Source: Candidatus Coprovivens excrementavium
GTDB lineage: Bacteria > Bacillota_I > Bacilli_A > RF39 > UBA660
Direction of reading: 5' to 3'
NCBI GenBank assembly: GCA_944363975.1
Contig: CALVVU010000005.1
Location: forward strand, 38,408-102,407
Length of the DNA: 64,000 nt
Every line of letters starts with the position of its first letter. Position 1 is the stretch's first letter. Shown here in pieces: positions 54,255 to 63,897 of this stretch. The notes under the pieces are model-generated. The model made no database searches. It was not told the origin of the DNA and saw nothing but the letters and a program-made list of their open reading frames with translations. The translations under genes and the position numbers were made by a program.

Positions 54255-54709
54255 TACAATATCACCTCGTACATAATTAACAACAAAACTCCCAATAATA
54301 AAATTCCTGTTATAATTGAAAAGTATAACTTTCTAAAATCCAACTTAAAAATACTTGCCAATATCGAAACTAACCATACTCCAACCCATGGTATAGGCAA
54401 AGCTATAATAATAAAACAAATTAAATAAATTATATTACCAATCTTAGAAATTATTCTATTTCCTATTTTTTCACCTTTTAATATACAAAGAGAAAAAATT
54501 CTTCCAATATACCTTTTATCTTTACCCCAATTTAATAACTTCCTTATTGCATAATACATAATAGGAACAATCATTATATTACTTATAATCATCAAAACTA
54601 AAGAAAAATATTTATTCAAATTCAGAGCCAAAGCTATATTAAAAGCACCTTGTAACTCAATAAACGGTAACATTGCTAAAATAAAGATTACTAAATACTT
54701 AATAAACAT
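54254..54709 (-). CDS. Small multidrug export protein family (COG2426) membrane protein
   Basis: 151 residues, about four membrane segments. It begins MFIKYLVIFILAMLPFIELQGA, and has the family pattern LPFIELQGAFNIAL with NKYFSLVLMIISN and the C-terminal IALPIPWVGVWLVSILASI. Members are annotated as putative small multidrug exporters but no substrate is proven. It is coupled to the phosphatase gene downstream by a one-base overlap. Confidence 0.85.
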   Translation of the reverse strand: MFIKYLVIFILAMLPFIELQGAFNIALALNLNKYFSLVLMIISNIMIVPIMYYAIRKLLNWGKDKRYIGRIFSLCILKGEKIGNRIISKIGNIIYLICFIIIALPIPWVGVWLVSILASIFKLDFRKLYFSIITGILLLGVLLLIMYEVIL

Positions 54710-54765
54710 CTAACATCCCTATCCTATTAATAACAAATTATCACATATTACAATGTATGTAAAGA

Positions 54766-55290
54766 TTATAAATTAACCATCAAAAATTTATAACTATTTA
54801 ATTTTTTTAGCTTACCATACAATTTTCCACTTAAACTTTTTAACTGTTTATTATATTCAGTAACTTCTAAATTAAACCTCTCACTCATAACTAAAATACT
54901 ACTATTACAACGTTCAATTTGTTTTTCATATCTTACATATTTCAAATCTTTTTTTATTTCTGGATAAGCAACACTAACTAATAAAATTCTCTTAATATCC
55001 AAAAAAATTTCATTATTAATTTCAACTTTCTTATTCAATTCATAATTATAATACTCATAAATATAATCATATAACTTACTATTAAGATCTTCGAATTCTA
55101 ATTTATTATATTTTTTTATTATATCCATCATATTATATAAGATTTTTATCCTTTTATATAAAAGTACATCTAAAGTTGAGAATATTTTATAAATTTTCAA
55201 TTGTTTATTTCTAATATTAACACTAAAAGTAATCAACCAAATTAAAAAAAATATAATAACTATAATAAATATAATAATTATACTTTTCAT
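54766..55290 (-). CDS. LemA family protein
   Basis: 174 residues from the ATG at 55290 (GGGAGTG upstream). One N-terminal helix (about 2-22) followed by a long helical domain. Family features: WLITFSVNIRNKQLKIYKIF (about 19-38, the LemA turn after the membrane helix), AYPEIKKDLKYVRYEKQIE (about 117-135) and the C-terminal EVTEYNKQLKSL. LemA proteins have an outside N-terminus and are tied to envelope processes; function unknown. Confidence 0.85.
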   Translation of the reverse strand: MKSIIIIFIIVIIFFLIWLITFSVNIRNKQLKIYKIFSTLDVLLYKRIKILYNMMDIIKKYNKLEFEDLNSKLYDYIYEYYNYELNKKVEINNEIFLDIKRILLVSVAYPEIKKDLKYVRYEKQIERCNSSILVMSERFNLEVTEYNKQLKSLSGKLYGKLKKLNSYKFLMVNL

Positions 55291-55321
55291 ATTCCAACAC
55301 TCCCTATCAAAATTATAACAT

Positions 55322-55349
55322 AAAAAAAGAATGAAATCACTCATTCTTT
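55322..55349 (-). terminator. Terminator of the anchored protein gene at 55351
   Basis: Nine-base stem (55326-55334 with 55341-55349) and T7 on the minus strand. Confidence 0.8.
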
Positions 55350-55350
55350 C

Positions 55351-56022
55351 CTAAGTTAAATCTACAGGGAATATATACCATTTACCGGAAATCTTAACTG
55401 CTGTAACATCATTCTTTAAAGTATCTTTATCACCATCATCATCTACTTTAAATTTAATTGTATATAAAACAGCAGCTTTAACATCATTTTCATTAATATC
55501 ATATAATTCTTCTAAACTCTCAGCTATATCTTCAACGTCATCTTTTTCAATTTTTTCACTATCATTAATCTCATAGCTAAGATATTCATAATCTTCATCT
55601 TTTAAGTCATCAAAACCATCATCAAGGCTATCTTCTAAATCAATATCTAAATCTTCGTAATAAGCTAAATAATCCTCATGCATATATTTAACTACTTCCT
55701 TAGCATCCATCTTTACATAAGCCTTAGCAAATCCTTTAACAGCTCCCTTAGATCCACCAGTTAAATAAACTACTAGCAAAACAATTACAACTATTACAAC
55801 TATTCCAATTCCAATAACATTAGTTTTAAATTTTTTATCTGATTTAAATTTTTCAGTAAAATTACCAACTCCAGCTTTAGCTTTTGCTGCCATTTCATTC
55901 GCTTTAGCTTTTGCAGCTTCAGTATTAATTATTTGTTGATTATTAGTTGTATCACCACTATTTTTACTATTAACAGTGCCACTTTCTTTTACATCTTTGT
56001 TAACATTTTCTTCATTACTCAT
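55351..56022 (-). CDS. Membrane-anchored protein with NTF2/DUF4878-like extracellular domain
   Basis: 223 residues from the ATG at 56022 (GGAGTG seven bases upstream). A Ser/Asn-rich, then Ala/Lys-rich cytoplasmic N-terminus (about 1-70) leads to one transmembrane helix (about 72-93). The extracellular part (GAVKGFAKAYVKMDAKEVVKYM...AVKISGKWYIFPVDL) has the shape of small NTF2-like domains such as DUF4878, and is very acidic. The role is unknown. Confidence 0.75.
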   Translation of the reverse strand: MSNEENVNKDVKESGTVNSKNSGDTTNNQQIINTEAAKAKANEMAAKAKAGVGNFTEKFKSDKKFKTNVIGIGIVVIVVIVLLVVYLTGGSKGAVKGFAKAYVKMDAKEVVKYMHEDYLAYYEDLDIDLEDSLDDGFDDLKDEDYEYLSYEINDSEKIEKDDVEDIAESLEELYDINENDVKAAVLYTIKFKVDDDGDKDTLKNDVTAVKISGKWYIFPVDLT

Positions 56023-56123
56023 AAAATCACACTCCGTCTTCTCTATAATAAGGATAATACAATTATATGAAAAAAGCAATAAAAATATCTTTATAATAAA
56101 ACCATTTAATAACAAAATTAAAT

Positions 56124-56157
56124 ATAAAAAAAAGAAAAAAACGAATTCCGTTTTTTT
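56124..56157 (-). terminator. Probable terminator of the two-component operon
   Basis: A/T hairpin AAAAAAACG/CGTTTTTTT (56135-56143 with 56149-56157) and a further T-run on the minus strand. The 230 bases between it and the kinase stop codon hold no open frame I can support. Confidence 0.6.
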
Positions 56158-56348
56158 CCAAAAAGTGTGAGTTTGAGTTTATATGTTATTTTAATTGTAT
56201 AGGGTTTATATTATATAATTAAATTTATTTATTATCATCTTTAATAAACAATAATCTTTTATACTATCTATCATCCTCCGTTTCATAATTAAATAATACT
56301 ATACATATATGAAAAATTAGTGAAGAAAAGGTGAAAGATAAAACAAGT

Positions 56349-57737
56349 TTATTTTTTTGAATGAATTATTTTTTTTATTTTAAAATAGAAAACTGTTTCA
56401 TCATTCTCATTACGTACTCCATACTCAAAACTATGACATTCTAAAATATTTTTTACAATTGATAAACCTAAGCCAGTTCCAACTACATTTCTTTTATGAT
56501 TTTTATCATTTTTATAATATCTATCCCAAATATGTTCAATATCTTGTCCTTCTATTTTTCCAGAATTTCTAATTTCGATTAAATAATCCTTTTTATCCTC
56601 TTTTACTTTAATTAAAACCTTTTTATCATTAGTATAATTAATTGCATTATTTACTAAATTATATATAACTTGATTAATCTTATTCTTATCAGCTCTAACC
56701 ATTATTTCATCAGGCATTTCTGTTACAACTTCATAACCTTCTGTCTCTTTTAAATAATCATACCTTTTTAAAATATTTTTAATCTCCTTATTTAAATCAA
56801 AACTCTCAATTTCCAAAATATCAGAATTAGCCTGCAACTTAGATAAAGTTAAAATATCACCAACAAGATTATTCAAACGATCTGTTTCTTCTATGATAAC
56901 ATTTAAATTTTCTTCCCTTTTCTTTTTATTTTTATAAGTAATATCTCTTACCATTTCAGCATAAGCTTTAATCATCGTTAAAGGAGTTTTTAAATCATGA
57001 GAAACATTTGCCATTAAATCTCTTCGATATTGATCCGTCTTACTAACTTCACTCTCTAAGTAATTCAATGTATCTGCTAATTCATCAATCTCCTTTATAC
57101 CATTTTTTTCAAATTTTACATTATAATTACCACTAGCAACTAATTTAGATTTTTCTGTTATATCAACGATTGGTTCACTTAATACTTTAGCTAAAAATAA
57201 ACTAATAATAATCGCTAAAATTATAACTACAATTGTAATATATAAAAGTTGATCTTTTATTAAAGTATAATTCTTATTAACATTACTTAACATTGTAAAT
57301 AAATATATATATCCATTATCAACTTCAATTCCATATAGCAAAGCATAAGATTTAAAATCAGGATTAACTAACTTTATTGCTTTGGTTTTTTCGCCACTTT
57401 CATATAACTCTTCTTTATATTTATTTAATTCCTGATTACTCTTACCTAACAAGCATCCAGTAGATGCATCATTATACAAAATTACATTTCCAAAGTTATC
57501 CATATATTCTATACAAACACTATTGTTATAAACAACATTTTTCAAATAATTAGGTAAATTGTCAACATCTTTTTCACTAATTTCATTAGCTAAATTATTC
57601 ATATCTTTTATTTGATATCTTTCATATAAAAAACTAGAAAATAAAATTTGTGATTCCCATAATAACAATAAAATAAATACTGAAAATAGTATTAAATAAA
57701 ACATTGTTTTAAATTTAATACTACTAGTTTTAAACAT
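56349..57737 (-). CDS. Sensor histidine kinase
   Basis: 462 residues from the ATG at 57737, which overlaps the regulator's stop codon. Two helices (about 10-32 and 160-185) flank an extracellular sensor of about 130 residues. A HAMP linker follows, then HisKA with VSHDLKTPLTMIKAYAEM (the phosphorylated His near 246) and a HATPase domain with NLVNNAIN and GTGLGLSIVKN. The sensor domain has no recognised ligand motif. Partner of the response regulator upstream, overlapping by eight bases. Confidence 0.94.
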   Translation of the reverse strand: MFKTSSIKFKTMFYLILFSVFILLLLWESQILFSSFLYERYQIKDMNNLANEISEKDVDNLPNYLKNVVYNNSVCIEYMDNFGNVILYNDASTGCLLGKSNQELNKYKEELYESGEKTKAIKLVNPDFKSYALLYGIEVDNGYIYLFTMLSNVNKNYTLIKDQLLYITIVVIILAIIISLFLAKVLSEPIVDITEKSKLVASGNYNVKFEKNGIKEIDELADTLNYLESEVSKTDQYRRDLMANVSHDLKTPLTMIKAYAEMVRDITYKNKKKREENLNVIIEETDRLNNLVGDILTLSKLQANSDILEIESFDLNKEIKNILKRYDYLKETEGYEVVTEMPDEIMVRADKNKINQVIYNLVNNAINYTNDKKVLIKVKEDKKDYLIEIRNSGKIEGQDIEHIWDRYYKNDKNHKRNVVGTGLGLSIVKNILECHSFEYGVRNENDETVFYFKIKKIIHSKK

Positions 57738-58395
57738 CTTTGTATTCAAACTTATAACCTACTCCACGAACTGTTTTTATATAATCACCACATTTACCTA
57801 AATTCTTTCTTAATGTTTTAACATGAGTATCAATAGTACGATCATCACCATAAAAATCATAGCCCCAAACATTAGTCAATAATTGTTCTCTAGATAAAGC
57901 TATATTTTTATTAGAAACAAAATATTTAAGTAAGTCATATTCTTTAGGTGTCAAATAAACCTTGTCATCATCAACTAATACATCATGAGCTTTATCATCT
58001 ATTTTAAGACTTCCAAACTTATAAATCGACTCTTCCCCAGTACTCCTTTTCAATACGGCCTTAACGCGAGCCACTAATTCTTTTGGACTAAATGGTTTTG
58101 TTACATAATCATCTATTCCTAAATCAAAACCAATTAACTTATCATATTCTTCACCTCGTGCTGATAACATAATAAAAGGTACATCCTTTACTGACCTAAT
58201 CTCTTTACAAGCTTGATAACCATCCTTATTTGGCATCATAATATCCATTATAATTAATGAATAATCATTACTTAAAGCTTTAGAAACCGCATCATTACCA
58301 TCAATAGCTTCATCAACCATATATCCTTCTAAAACTAAATATTCTTTAATTACTTGTCTAATAAGTTCTTCATCATCAACTATCAAAATCTTCAT
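57730..58395 (-). CDS. OmpR-family response regulator
   Basis: 221 residues from the ATG at 58395. Receiver domain: ILIVDDEE (about 3-10), phospho-acceptor in LIIMDIMMPNKDG (Asp about 51), and switch residues in VPFIMLSARGEE and DDYVTKPF. The winged-helix DNA-binding domain has LTPKEYDLLKYF and DRTIDTHVKTLRKNLG. With the kinase downstream it forms a complete two-component pair. Target genes are not visible, but the operon is possibly self-regulated. Confidence 0.95.
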   Translation of the reverse strand: MKILIVDDEELIRQVIKEYLVLEGYMVDEAIDGNDAVSKALSNDYSLIIMDIMMPNKDGYQACKEIRSVKDVPFIMLSARGEEYDKLIGFDLGIDDYVTKPFSPKELVARVKAVLKRSTGEESIYKFGSLKIDDKAHDVLVDDDKVYLTPKEYDLLKYFVSNKNIALSREQLLTNVWGYDFYGDDRTIDTHVKTLRKNLGKCGDYIKTVRGVGYKFEYKDV

Positions 58396-58474
58396 AATCT
58401 CACCTCTTACTAAAATAATATAAAAGATATGTGACAAATAAATGAAAACATCAATTTATTTATATAGTATAACA

Positions 58475-58498
58475 TAAAAAAAGACATAAATATGTCTT
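58475..58498 (-). terminator. Terminator of the YebC gene
   Basis: Stem AAGACATA/TATGTCTT (58481-58488 with 58491-58498) and T5 or more on the minus strand. Confidence 0.7.
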
Positions 58499-59219
58499 AA
58501 TCTAATTCTACATTATGATATATATCAGTTACATCATCAATTTCATCCAACAAATTATATAAACGATTAAACAATTCTAAATCTTCACCATCTAATCTAA
58601 CTAAATCTTTAGCATACCATCCAGATTCATCAACATCATAAGAAACATTAGGTACAATACTTTCAATAATATCTCTCGTTTTAACATTATCAACATAATT
58701 AACTGAAATATTCAACATTCCATTCTCATCAGTTTCACATTCTACAGGTTCAACACCGGCATCTAGCAATGCCATCAATATTTCTTCTTCTTTATCTGAT
58801 TTAAAACTCAAAATAGTTAAATTATCATAGTTATATGAAACAGAATTAGTAACTCCTAAACTTTTATGAACCTTATTAAATGCTGCTCTTACCTCACCAA
58901 CAGTTCTATTAACATTATCTGTTAATGTCTTAATCATAAACGTTGAAGAACCAGGTCCAAATCCTTCATAAATAATTTGTTCATACTCATCTTTTCCAGC
59001 ACCTTTAGCTTTATCCAAAGCTCTATTTATAATATCAGCAGGAACTTGCATTTTTTTAGCTTTTTCTATTAAATGTTTCAAAGCGCTATTTGCTTCTATC
59101 TCAGGCACACCATTTTTAGCTACTAAATAAATTTCTTTAGCAAAATTAGTATACAATTTACCTTTAGCTGCACCTGTTTTTTTTATCTTAGCTTCTCTAA
59201 CAGCATACGCTCTTCCCAT
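58497..59219 (-). CDS. YebC/PmpR family protein
   Basis: 240 residues, full length. N-terminal GRAYAVREAKIKKTGAAKGKLYTNFAKEI is given here only in part (KGKLYTNFAKEIYLVAK, about 19-35); then ALDKAKGAGKDEYEQIIYEGFGPG (in part YEGFGPGSS near 82-90) and the conserved TDNVNRTVGEVR (about 99-110) are family blocks. YebC proteins bind ribosome or DNA; some act as regulators and others ease translation of proline stretches. Ribosome site AGAGGTG. Confidence 0.95.
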   Translation of the reverse strand: MGRAYAVREAKIKKTGAAKGKLYTNFAKEIYLVAKNGVPEIEANSALKHLIEKAKKMQVPADIINRALDKAKGAGKDEYEQIIYEGFGPGSSTFMIKTLTDNVNRTVGEVRAAFNKVHKSLGVTNSVSYNYDNLTILSFKSDKEEEILMALLDAGVEPVECETDENGMLNISVNYVDNVKTRDIIESIVPNVSYDVDESGWYAKDLVRLDGEDLELFNRLYNLLDEIDDVTDIYHNVELD

Positions 59220-59238
59220 TTTTTCACCTCTTTCAATT

Positions 59239-60195
59239 TTATTTACTTTTCTTTTTTCTAGAATATCCCCATATAAAAGGATACGCTAATAATCTTGGTA
59301 TAAAACGTGATATCTTATATTTATATTTTTCTAATGTTCCATAATAAACATCTAAATTTTTACTTCTAAAATGAAGTATATCATCTAAAATATCTCCATC
59401 CTCATAATAACCACCATAATAATTTTTTTCTGCAAATAAATATGCAGACAAAAATTTTAAAGATATCCCATATGTTTTAAAAATATGTATCAAATAATCA
59501 GAATATTTTGTTCTAAATTTTTCTCCACCTGCCACATTAAACACTTTCTTGTTAACTTTATTTTTAAAATCAATAGCACAAACAAAAGCATAACCGGCAT
59601 CTTCAGCAGATAATAATTCACACTCACTATTAGGAGTAATATTATAAATTAAATCCTCCGGACCAGGATCACCCAAAATATAAGCTAATCTTAAGATAGA
59701 ATAGTTTTTTATATTATCTTTTATATATTTTTCACATTCTAATTTATATTTAGCAAAGTAATCATAATCATCTAATTTACTTTTTGTTTTTACTGTTATA
59801 TGTTCATAATCATCTTGTTTACCATAAACAGATGCACTAGATGAATAAAGTAAAAAGCAATCTGGATTATAATCTTTTATTGAATCAACTATCTGTTTTG
59901 TTCCACCAAGATCTATCTCGCGACATAAGTCTTCACGAACATTTGCTAATGGTGGTAAAACTCCAGCTAAATGAATAACTACATCATGATCTTTAACTAA
60001 AGCATCAATTATAGCATAATCATTAACATCACCAAAAACAATATTAATTCTTTTTCTAAATGGTTTTAATCTTTTATAAACATGCTTATTTTTTAAATCT
60101 AATGCCGTTATTTCATATTTTCCCTCACTTAAAAGGAATCTAATTACTTGTAATCCAACTGTTCCAGCAGCACCAGTAACTAATACTTTCTTCAT
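59239..60195 (-). CDS. NAD-dependent epimerase/dehydratase, extended SDR
   Basis: 318 residues. The Rossmann motif VTGAAGTVGLQV (about 5-16), the VFGDVNDYAIIDAL and HLAGVLPPL regions, and the catalytic SSSASVYG followed by YFAKYKLECEKYI (YxxxK, about 145-149) are all present. This is an extended SDR of the sugar-nucleotide epimerase type; the product is unknown. Two large substrates families are possible: nucleotide sugars or a lipid-linked sugar. Confidence 0.88.
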   Translation of the reverse strand: MKKVLVTGAAGTVGLQVIRFLLSEGKYEITALDLKNKHVYKRLKPFRKRINIVFGDVNDYAIIDALVKDHDVVIHLAGVLPPLANVREDLCREIDLGGTKQIVDSIKDYNPDCFLLYSSSASVYGKQDDYEHITVKTKSKLDDYDYFAKYKLECEKYIKDNIKNYSILRLAYILGDPGPEDLIYNITPNSECELLSAEDAGYAFVCAIDFKNKVNKKVFNVAGGEKFRTKYSDYLIHIFKTYGISLKFLSAYLFAEKNYYGGYYEDGDILDDILHFRSKNLDVYYGTLEKYKYKISRFIPRLLAYPFIWGYSRKKKSK

Positions 60196-60258
60196 TTAAT
60201 ACACCTTCTTATTATCATAGTATATCTCTATAATATCATATTTGTTATTTAGAATAAA

Positions 60259-61263
60259 CTAATATAACTCATCACTACTACTTGCATTTAAATTCAAATC
60301 AGCAAATTTTCCTTTTAAATACAAAGGATATGCAGCTGCTCCTATCATAGCAGCATTATCAGTACAATAAGCCATTCTTGGCACTGATAAAGATACACCA
60401 TATTTATCTGCGATTTTTTTTATTTCATCACGTACATATTTATTTGCTGAAACTCCACCAGCTATAATCATTTTCTTTATACCATATTTTTTTATTGCCA
60501 ATTCTGACTTTCTAACTAATTGATCAACAGCAACGTCTTGAAAACTCCTAGCTAAATCAGCTCTTCTTATTTCATTACCTCTTTGTTTTTCGTTATGAAC
60601 AAGATTGATAATACTACTTTTTAAACCACTAAAACTCATATTAAATGAATCGTCATTCATAGGAATAGGTAAATTGTACGTATACTTACCTTCTAAAGCT
60701 AATTTCTCTACATTTGGTCCACCTGGATATTTAAGTCCTAATACGCGTGCTACTTTATCATAACACTCTCCAATCGCATCGTCCAATGTTCCACCAAGAT
60801 GTTCAAAATCATAATCGCCTTTCATTAATATTAAATCTGTATGGCCTCCACTTACAACTAAAGCTAATAAAGGAAAAGTCATTTTTTGTTCCAAATTATT
60901 CGCATATATATGTCCTGCTATATGATTTACTGCTATTAATGGCTTTTTATAAACAAAAGATAAAGTCTTAGCAAATTCAACGCCAACCAATAAACTACCT
61001 AATAATCCAGGAGCATAAGTAACAGCAATAGCATCAATATCATCCATTGTCATTCCTGCTTTAGTCAAAGTTTCTTCAAAAACCATCGTAATATTTTCTG
61101 TATGCATACGCGAAGCAATCTCTGGAACTACCCCACCAAATTCAGCATGAGTATCCATCTGAGTCAAAACAGTAAGTTGTAAACATTCACATCCATTTTT
61201 TATAATTGCCATACTCGTCTCATCACACGAAGTTTCAATTGCCAATATATTTACATCTTTCAT
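60259..61263 (-). CDS. tsaD: tRNA N6-adenosine threonylcarbamoyltransferase
   Basis: 334 residues from the ATG at 61263. The ASKHA fold of the Kae1/TsaD family: AIETSCDETS (about 8-17), the metal site HIAGHIYANN (about 110-119, HxxxH), LVVSGGHTDLIL (about 132-143), DDAIGECYDKVARVLGL and GGVSANKYVRDEI (in the C-terminal third). It transfers the threonylcarbamoyl group to A37 of ANN-decoding tRNAs in complex with TsaB and TsaE, both encoded just upstream. Confidence 0.97.
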   Translation of the reverse strand: MKDVNILAIETSCDETSMAIIKNGCECLQLTVLTQMDTHAEFGGVVPEIASRMHTENITMVFEETLTKAGMTMDDIDAIAVTYAPGLLGSLLVGVEFAKTLSFVYKKPLIAVNHIAGHIYANNLEQKMTFPLLALVVSGGHTDLILMKGDYDFEHLGGTLDDAIGECYDKVARVLGLKYPGGPNVEKLALEGKYTYNLPIPMNDDSFNMSFSGLKSSIINLVHNEKQRGNEIRRADLARSFQDVAVDQLVRKSELAIKKYGIKKMIIAGGVSANKYVRDEIKKIADKYGVSLSVPRMAYCTDNAAMIGAAAYPLYLKGKFADLNLNASSSDELY

Positions 61264-61264
61264 T

Positions 61265-61684
61265 TTAAACATCTCTTTTCATTATAATAGCATCTTCATC
61301 ACCATAATATTTATGACGACGATTAATCTCATAGAAATTATTATTTCTATAACATTCAACAGCTATTTTATTATTTTCATTAACTTCTAAAATTATTGAT
61401 TCTACATCATCAAAAGAATCAATTACATAATTAATTAATCTAGTAGCAATCCCTTGATGTCGATAAAATTTATCAACAACAATATTTACAATATCTACAC
61501 TTTCATACATCTTAATTATATGAATAAATGCAATAAGTTTATTATTATCATAAAATCCAAAAACAAAATTATAATCCATTAAAAGTATCTCATTTAATTT
61601 AAATACTTCAGAAAAATTACTTTTAATACACTTACCTAATTCATTAAATCTATCCAAATCATTTATAGTTAAACTATTTACCAT
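61265..61684 (-). CDS. rimI: RimI-type ribosomal-protein alanine N-acetyltransferase
   Basis: 139 residues, GNAT fold: VDIVNIVVDKFYRHQGIATRLI (given in part, YRHQGIATRL about 80-89) is the acetyl-CoA loop, and ILEVNENNKIAVECYRNNNFYEI gives motif B (VNENNKIAVECYRNNNF). RimI is very often encoded between tsaB and tsaD, as here. It may acetylate ribosomal protein S18 or have another N-terminal acetylation target. Starts inside the end of tsaB (11-base overlap). Confidence 0.9.
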   Translation of the reverse strand: MVNSLTINDLDRFNELGKCIKSNFSEVFKLNEILLMDYNFVFGFYDNNKLIAFIHIIKMYESVDIVNIVVDKFYRHQGIATRLINYVIDSFDDVESIILEVNENNKIAVECYRNNNFYEINRRHKYYGDEDAIIMKRDV

Positions 61685-62246
61685 TTAAAGCACTAATTCC
61701 CTTAATATATAATGGTTTAACAGCATGAGGATTAATAGGTTTCAAACTCATCGCATATTGATAAACTTTTTCATAATCAATATCTACATCTACTACAATA
61801 TCATTATCACTCTTAAATATAAGATAATCGTTTTTATTTAAATATTTATAAGGTTTAATAAATTTATTATTTTTATCAAAAATTCCTATATAAGCACCAT
61901 TTCGATCTTCCAAAGCAACTATCTTGTTATCAGCATCAATCATTAATGCTTTAATAATCAAAGAATCAATAACTCTAATTGGAATATTTAAAGCATAAGA
62001 CATAGTTTTAGCTATTGTTACAGCTAATCTTACACCTGTAAAAGAACCAGGACCATTTACTACAATAATACTTTCTAAATCCTTAACATCAATTTTATTT
62101 TCTGTCATAACTTTTTCAATTGTTGGCATCGTAATTTCGCTATGACGATTTGGAGATATGATATTTTCTTTAACTAAAATATGAGAATCTTTATAAAGAA
62201 TAATTAAAACGTTTTTATCATGTGTATCTATAAATAACGTATACAT
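61674..62246 (-). CDS. tsaB: tRNA threonylcarbamoyladenosine biosynthesis protein TsaB
   Basis: 190 residues, shorter than E. coli TsaB. It has the ASKHA start LFIDTHDKN, the SPNRHSEITMPTIEKVM segment, and the signature VVNGPGSFTGVRLAV (about 62-76). It is a paralogue of TsaD without the metal site and acts as its dimer partner in the t6A complex. Ribosome site GAGAGGTG; overlaps rimI. Confidence 0.95.
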   Translation of the reverse strand: MYTLFIDTHDKNVLIILYKDSHILVKENIISPNRHSEITMPTIEKVMTENKIDVKDLESIIVVNGPGSFTGVRLAVTIAKTMSYALNIPIRVIDSLIIKALMIDADNKIVALEDRNGAYIGIFDKNNKFIKPYKYLNKNDYLIFKSDNDIVVDVDIDYEKVYQYAMSLKPINPHAVKPLYIKGISALNGK

Positions 62247-62286
62247 TTTTTCACCTCTCGTGCCTTATTATACCATACAAAAGCAA

Positions 62287-62308
62287 AAGAAAAAACTCTT
62301 TCGAGTTT
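62287..62308 (-). terminator. Hairpin at the 3' end of tsaE
   Basis: Stem AAACTC/GAGTTT (62293-62298 with 62303-62308), loop of four, T-rich tail on the minus strand; overlaps the tsaE stop codon. Confidence 0.6.
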
Positions 62309-62759
62309 ACAAAACTGCTTCACATAAGTCTTCATACATTTGACCATATGGTGTAAAAACTAAAATACGAGTATTATCATCAACAACCTTAAATTTAATA
62401 TCCAATCTTTCATCAGGTAACTGATCATCAATCATTTCAGGCCACTCAATTATACATATTCCATCTTTATTCATATAATCATCTAACCCAAAATCTTCAC
62501 TAACTTCATCTAATCTATAAACATCCATATGAAATAAAGGCATTTCACCATCATAATATTCTTTAACTAAACTAAAAGTAGGACTAGTTATAGTTTCAGA
62601 AATACCTAAAGCTTTAGCAAATCCTTTTACAAATACTGTTTTACCACTTCCTAGTTCCCCATTTAAACAAATAACCATTCCAGGAAACTTTTCACTTTCA
62701 ATATTCTCTGCTATTTCAATAGTATCTTCTTCAGAACGAGAAGTAAATTTATAATTCAT
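62307..62759 (-). CDS. tsaE: tRNA threonylcarbamoyladenosine biosynthesis ATPase TsaE
   Basis: 150 residues. Walker A is LNGELGSGKTVFVKGFA (about 33-49, GELGSGKT), followed by the family block ITSPTFSLVKEYYDG (about 57-71), HMDVYRLDE (about 77-85) and the IEWPEMI stretch (about 104-110). It supplies ATP hydrolysis for the TsaBD complex. First gene of the cluster tsaE-tsaB-rimI-tsaD; ribosome site GGGTGA. Confidence 0.95.
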   Translation of the reverse strand: MNYKFTSRSEEDTIEIAENIESEKFPGMVICLNGELGSGKTVFVKGFAKALGISETITSPTFSLVKEYYDGEMPLFHMDVYRLDEVSEDFGLDDYMNKDGICIIEWPEMIDDQLPDERLDIKFKVVDDNTRILVFTPYGQMYEDLCEAVL

Positions 62760-62830
62760 AATTTATCACCCAAATAAATTATAACAACAAGTATAATGCA
62801 ATTTCAACAATAATAGGTAATTTGACAATA

Positions 62831-63853
62831 TTAAAGACAAGAATTAACTAAATCATAAATATTTAAATAAGTATCTGATTTATAATGTAACCCATCCGAA
62901 GTATCAAAATTATTTAATATAGAATTATATACATCACAGTATTTGATATTAGAATTAATACCATTTTTTAACTTGTTATTAAAAGTAACAATATCATTAT
63001 TAGTTGTTGAATATCCATATTGTCTTTCTTTACTCTCATCTACCGGATTAACAGAAACAACAATAAAATTATGTTTAGACCAAGAATCATTATTCAAGGC
63101 ATTATAAAGATTAATATACTCATCAATATCACTTAGTAAAAAATTAACTCCCATATAAGAAACAATATTATATATTGTATCAGGATTACTATTAATAATA
63201 CTATTAACTGCCGAAACAGCTGATGTACTAAACCAATCATATCCCATAGATCCCTGAGCTATAAATATATCATTATCATAGTATTTAGGACCTCCACTAC
63301 TTAATTGACAAGCAGAAGAATCATTAGTAACAGCAATACACATCCCTACAGTGCGACTATCACCTATATGAATCGTAACAGTTCCATGAATATTATGTTC
63401 ATTACCTTTATTCATCTCTTCGCGGCGTTTATTAATTTCCTCATTTTTCTTTCGGTCTTCTTCTAATCGCTCTTGATAAGCCTCATCCTTTTTCTTTCGA
63501 TCATTTAAAGACTTCTCTAATCTTTCTTTTTTTTCTAATTCACGATAATAATCAATTTTATCAATCGAAAGGTTATTTTCACATAATTTAAAATCATGAT
63601 TAATAAAAGTTATAAAAATAAAAGACATTATTGAAGGAATAAAAAAAACAACTAAACCTGCAATCAAAGATTTAAATATACGAGTTAAGATACTTTTAAA
63701 TTCGTCGGGTTTTACAACAGTACTAAACATTCCTCTAATTACATTAAAAGCAAAAATAATTGGAATCAAAACACCAATAATATGCATCAAATACTTTAAA
63801 ATCAATAACATAGTTAAAAAATTAGAATTATCACATAATTCAAATAAAATCAT
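62831..63853 (-). CDS. Membrane protein with extracellular SGNH-hydrolase-like domain
   Basis: 340 residues. Two N-terminal membrane helices (about 22-44 and 66-86), a highly charged, Lys/Glu-rich coiled segment (about 106-150), then a C-terminal domain from about 158. This starts TIHIGDSRTVGMC (GDS, the SGNH serine block) and ends with DGLHYKSDTYLNIYD, where DGLHY is the Asp-x-x-His block of SGNH esterases. SGNH enzymes remove acyl groups, for example from sugars; here the domain would work at the cell surface. The two-helix module at the front resembles small TrbC/pilin-like membrane pairs, which I cannot confirm. Confidence 0.75.
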   Translation of the reverse strand: MILFELCDNSNFLTMLLILKYLMHIIGVLIPIIFAFNVIRGMFSTVVKPDEFKSILTRIFKSLIAGLVVFFIPSIMSFIFITFINHDFKLCENNLSIDKIDYYRELEKKERLEKSLNDRKKKDEAYQERLEEDRKKNEEINKRREEMNKGNEHNIHGTVTIHIGDSRTVGMCIAVTNDSSACQLSSGGPKYYDNDIFIAQGSMGYDWFSTSAVSAVNSIINSNPDTIYNIVSYMGVNFLLSDIDEYINLYNALNNDSWSKHNFIVVSVNPVDESKERQYGYSTTNNDIVTFNNKLKNGINSNIKYCDVYNSILNNFDTSDGLHYKSDTYLNIYDLVNSCL

Positions 63854-63897
63854 AGATCATCACGATAAATATTATATTATAAATATTAAAAAATGGC

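Noticed and set aside
55976..56170. Plus-strand open frame opposite the start of the gene at 55351.
   Set aside because: Low-complexity lysine-rich end and no ribosome site.
60747..60971. Plus-strand open frame opposite tsaD.
   Set aside because: Antisense to a highly conserved gene, with no ribosome site.
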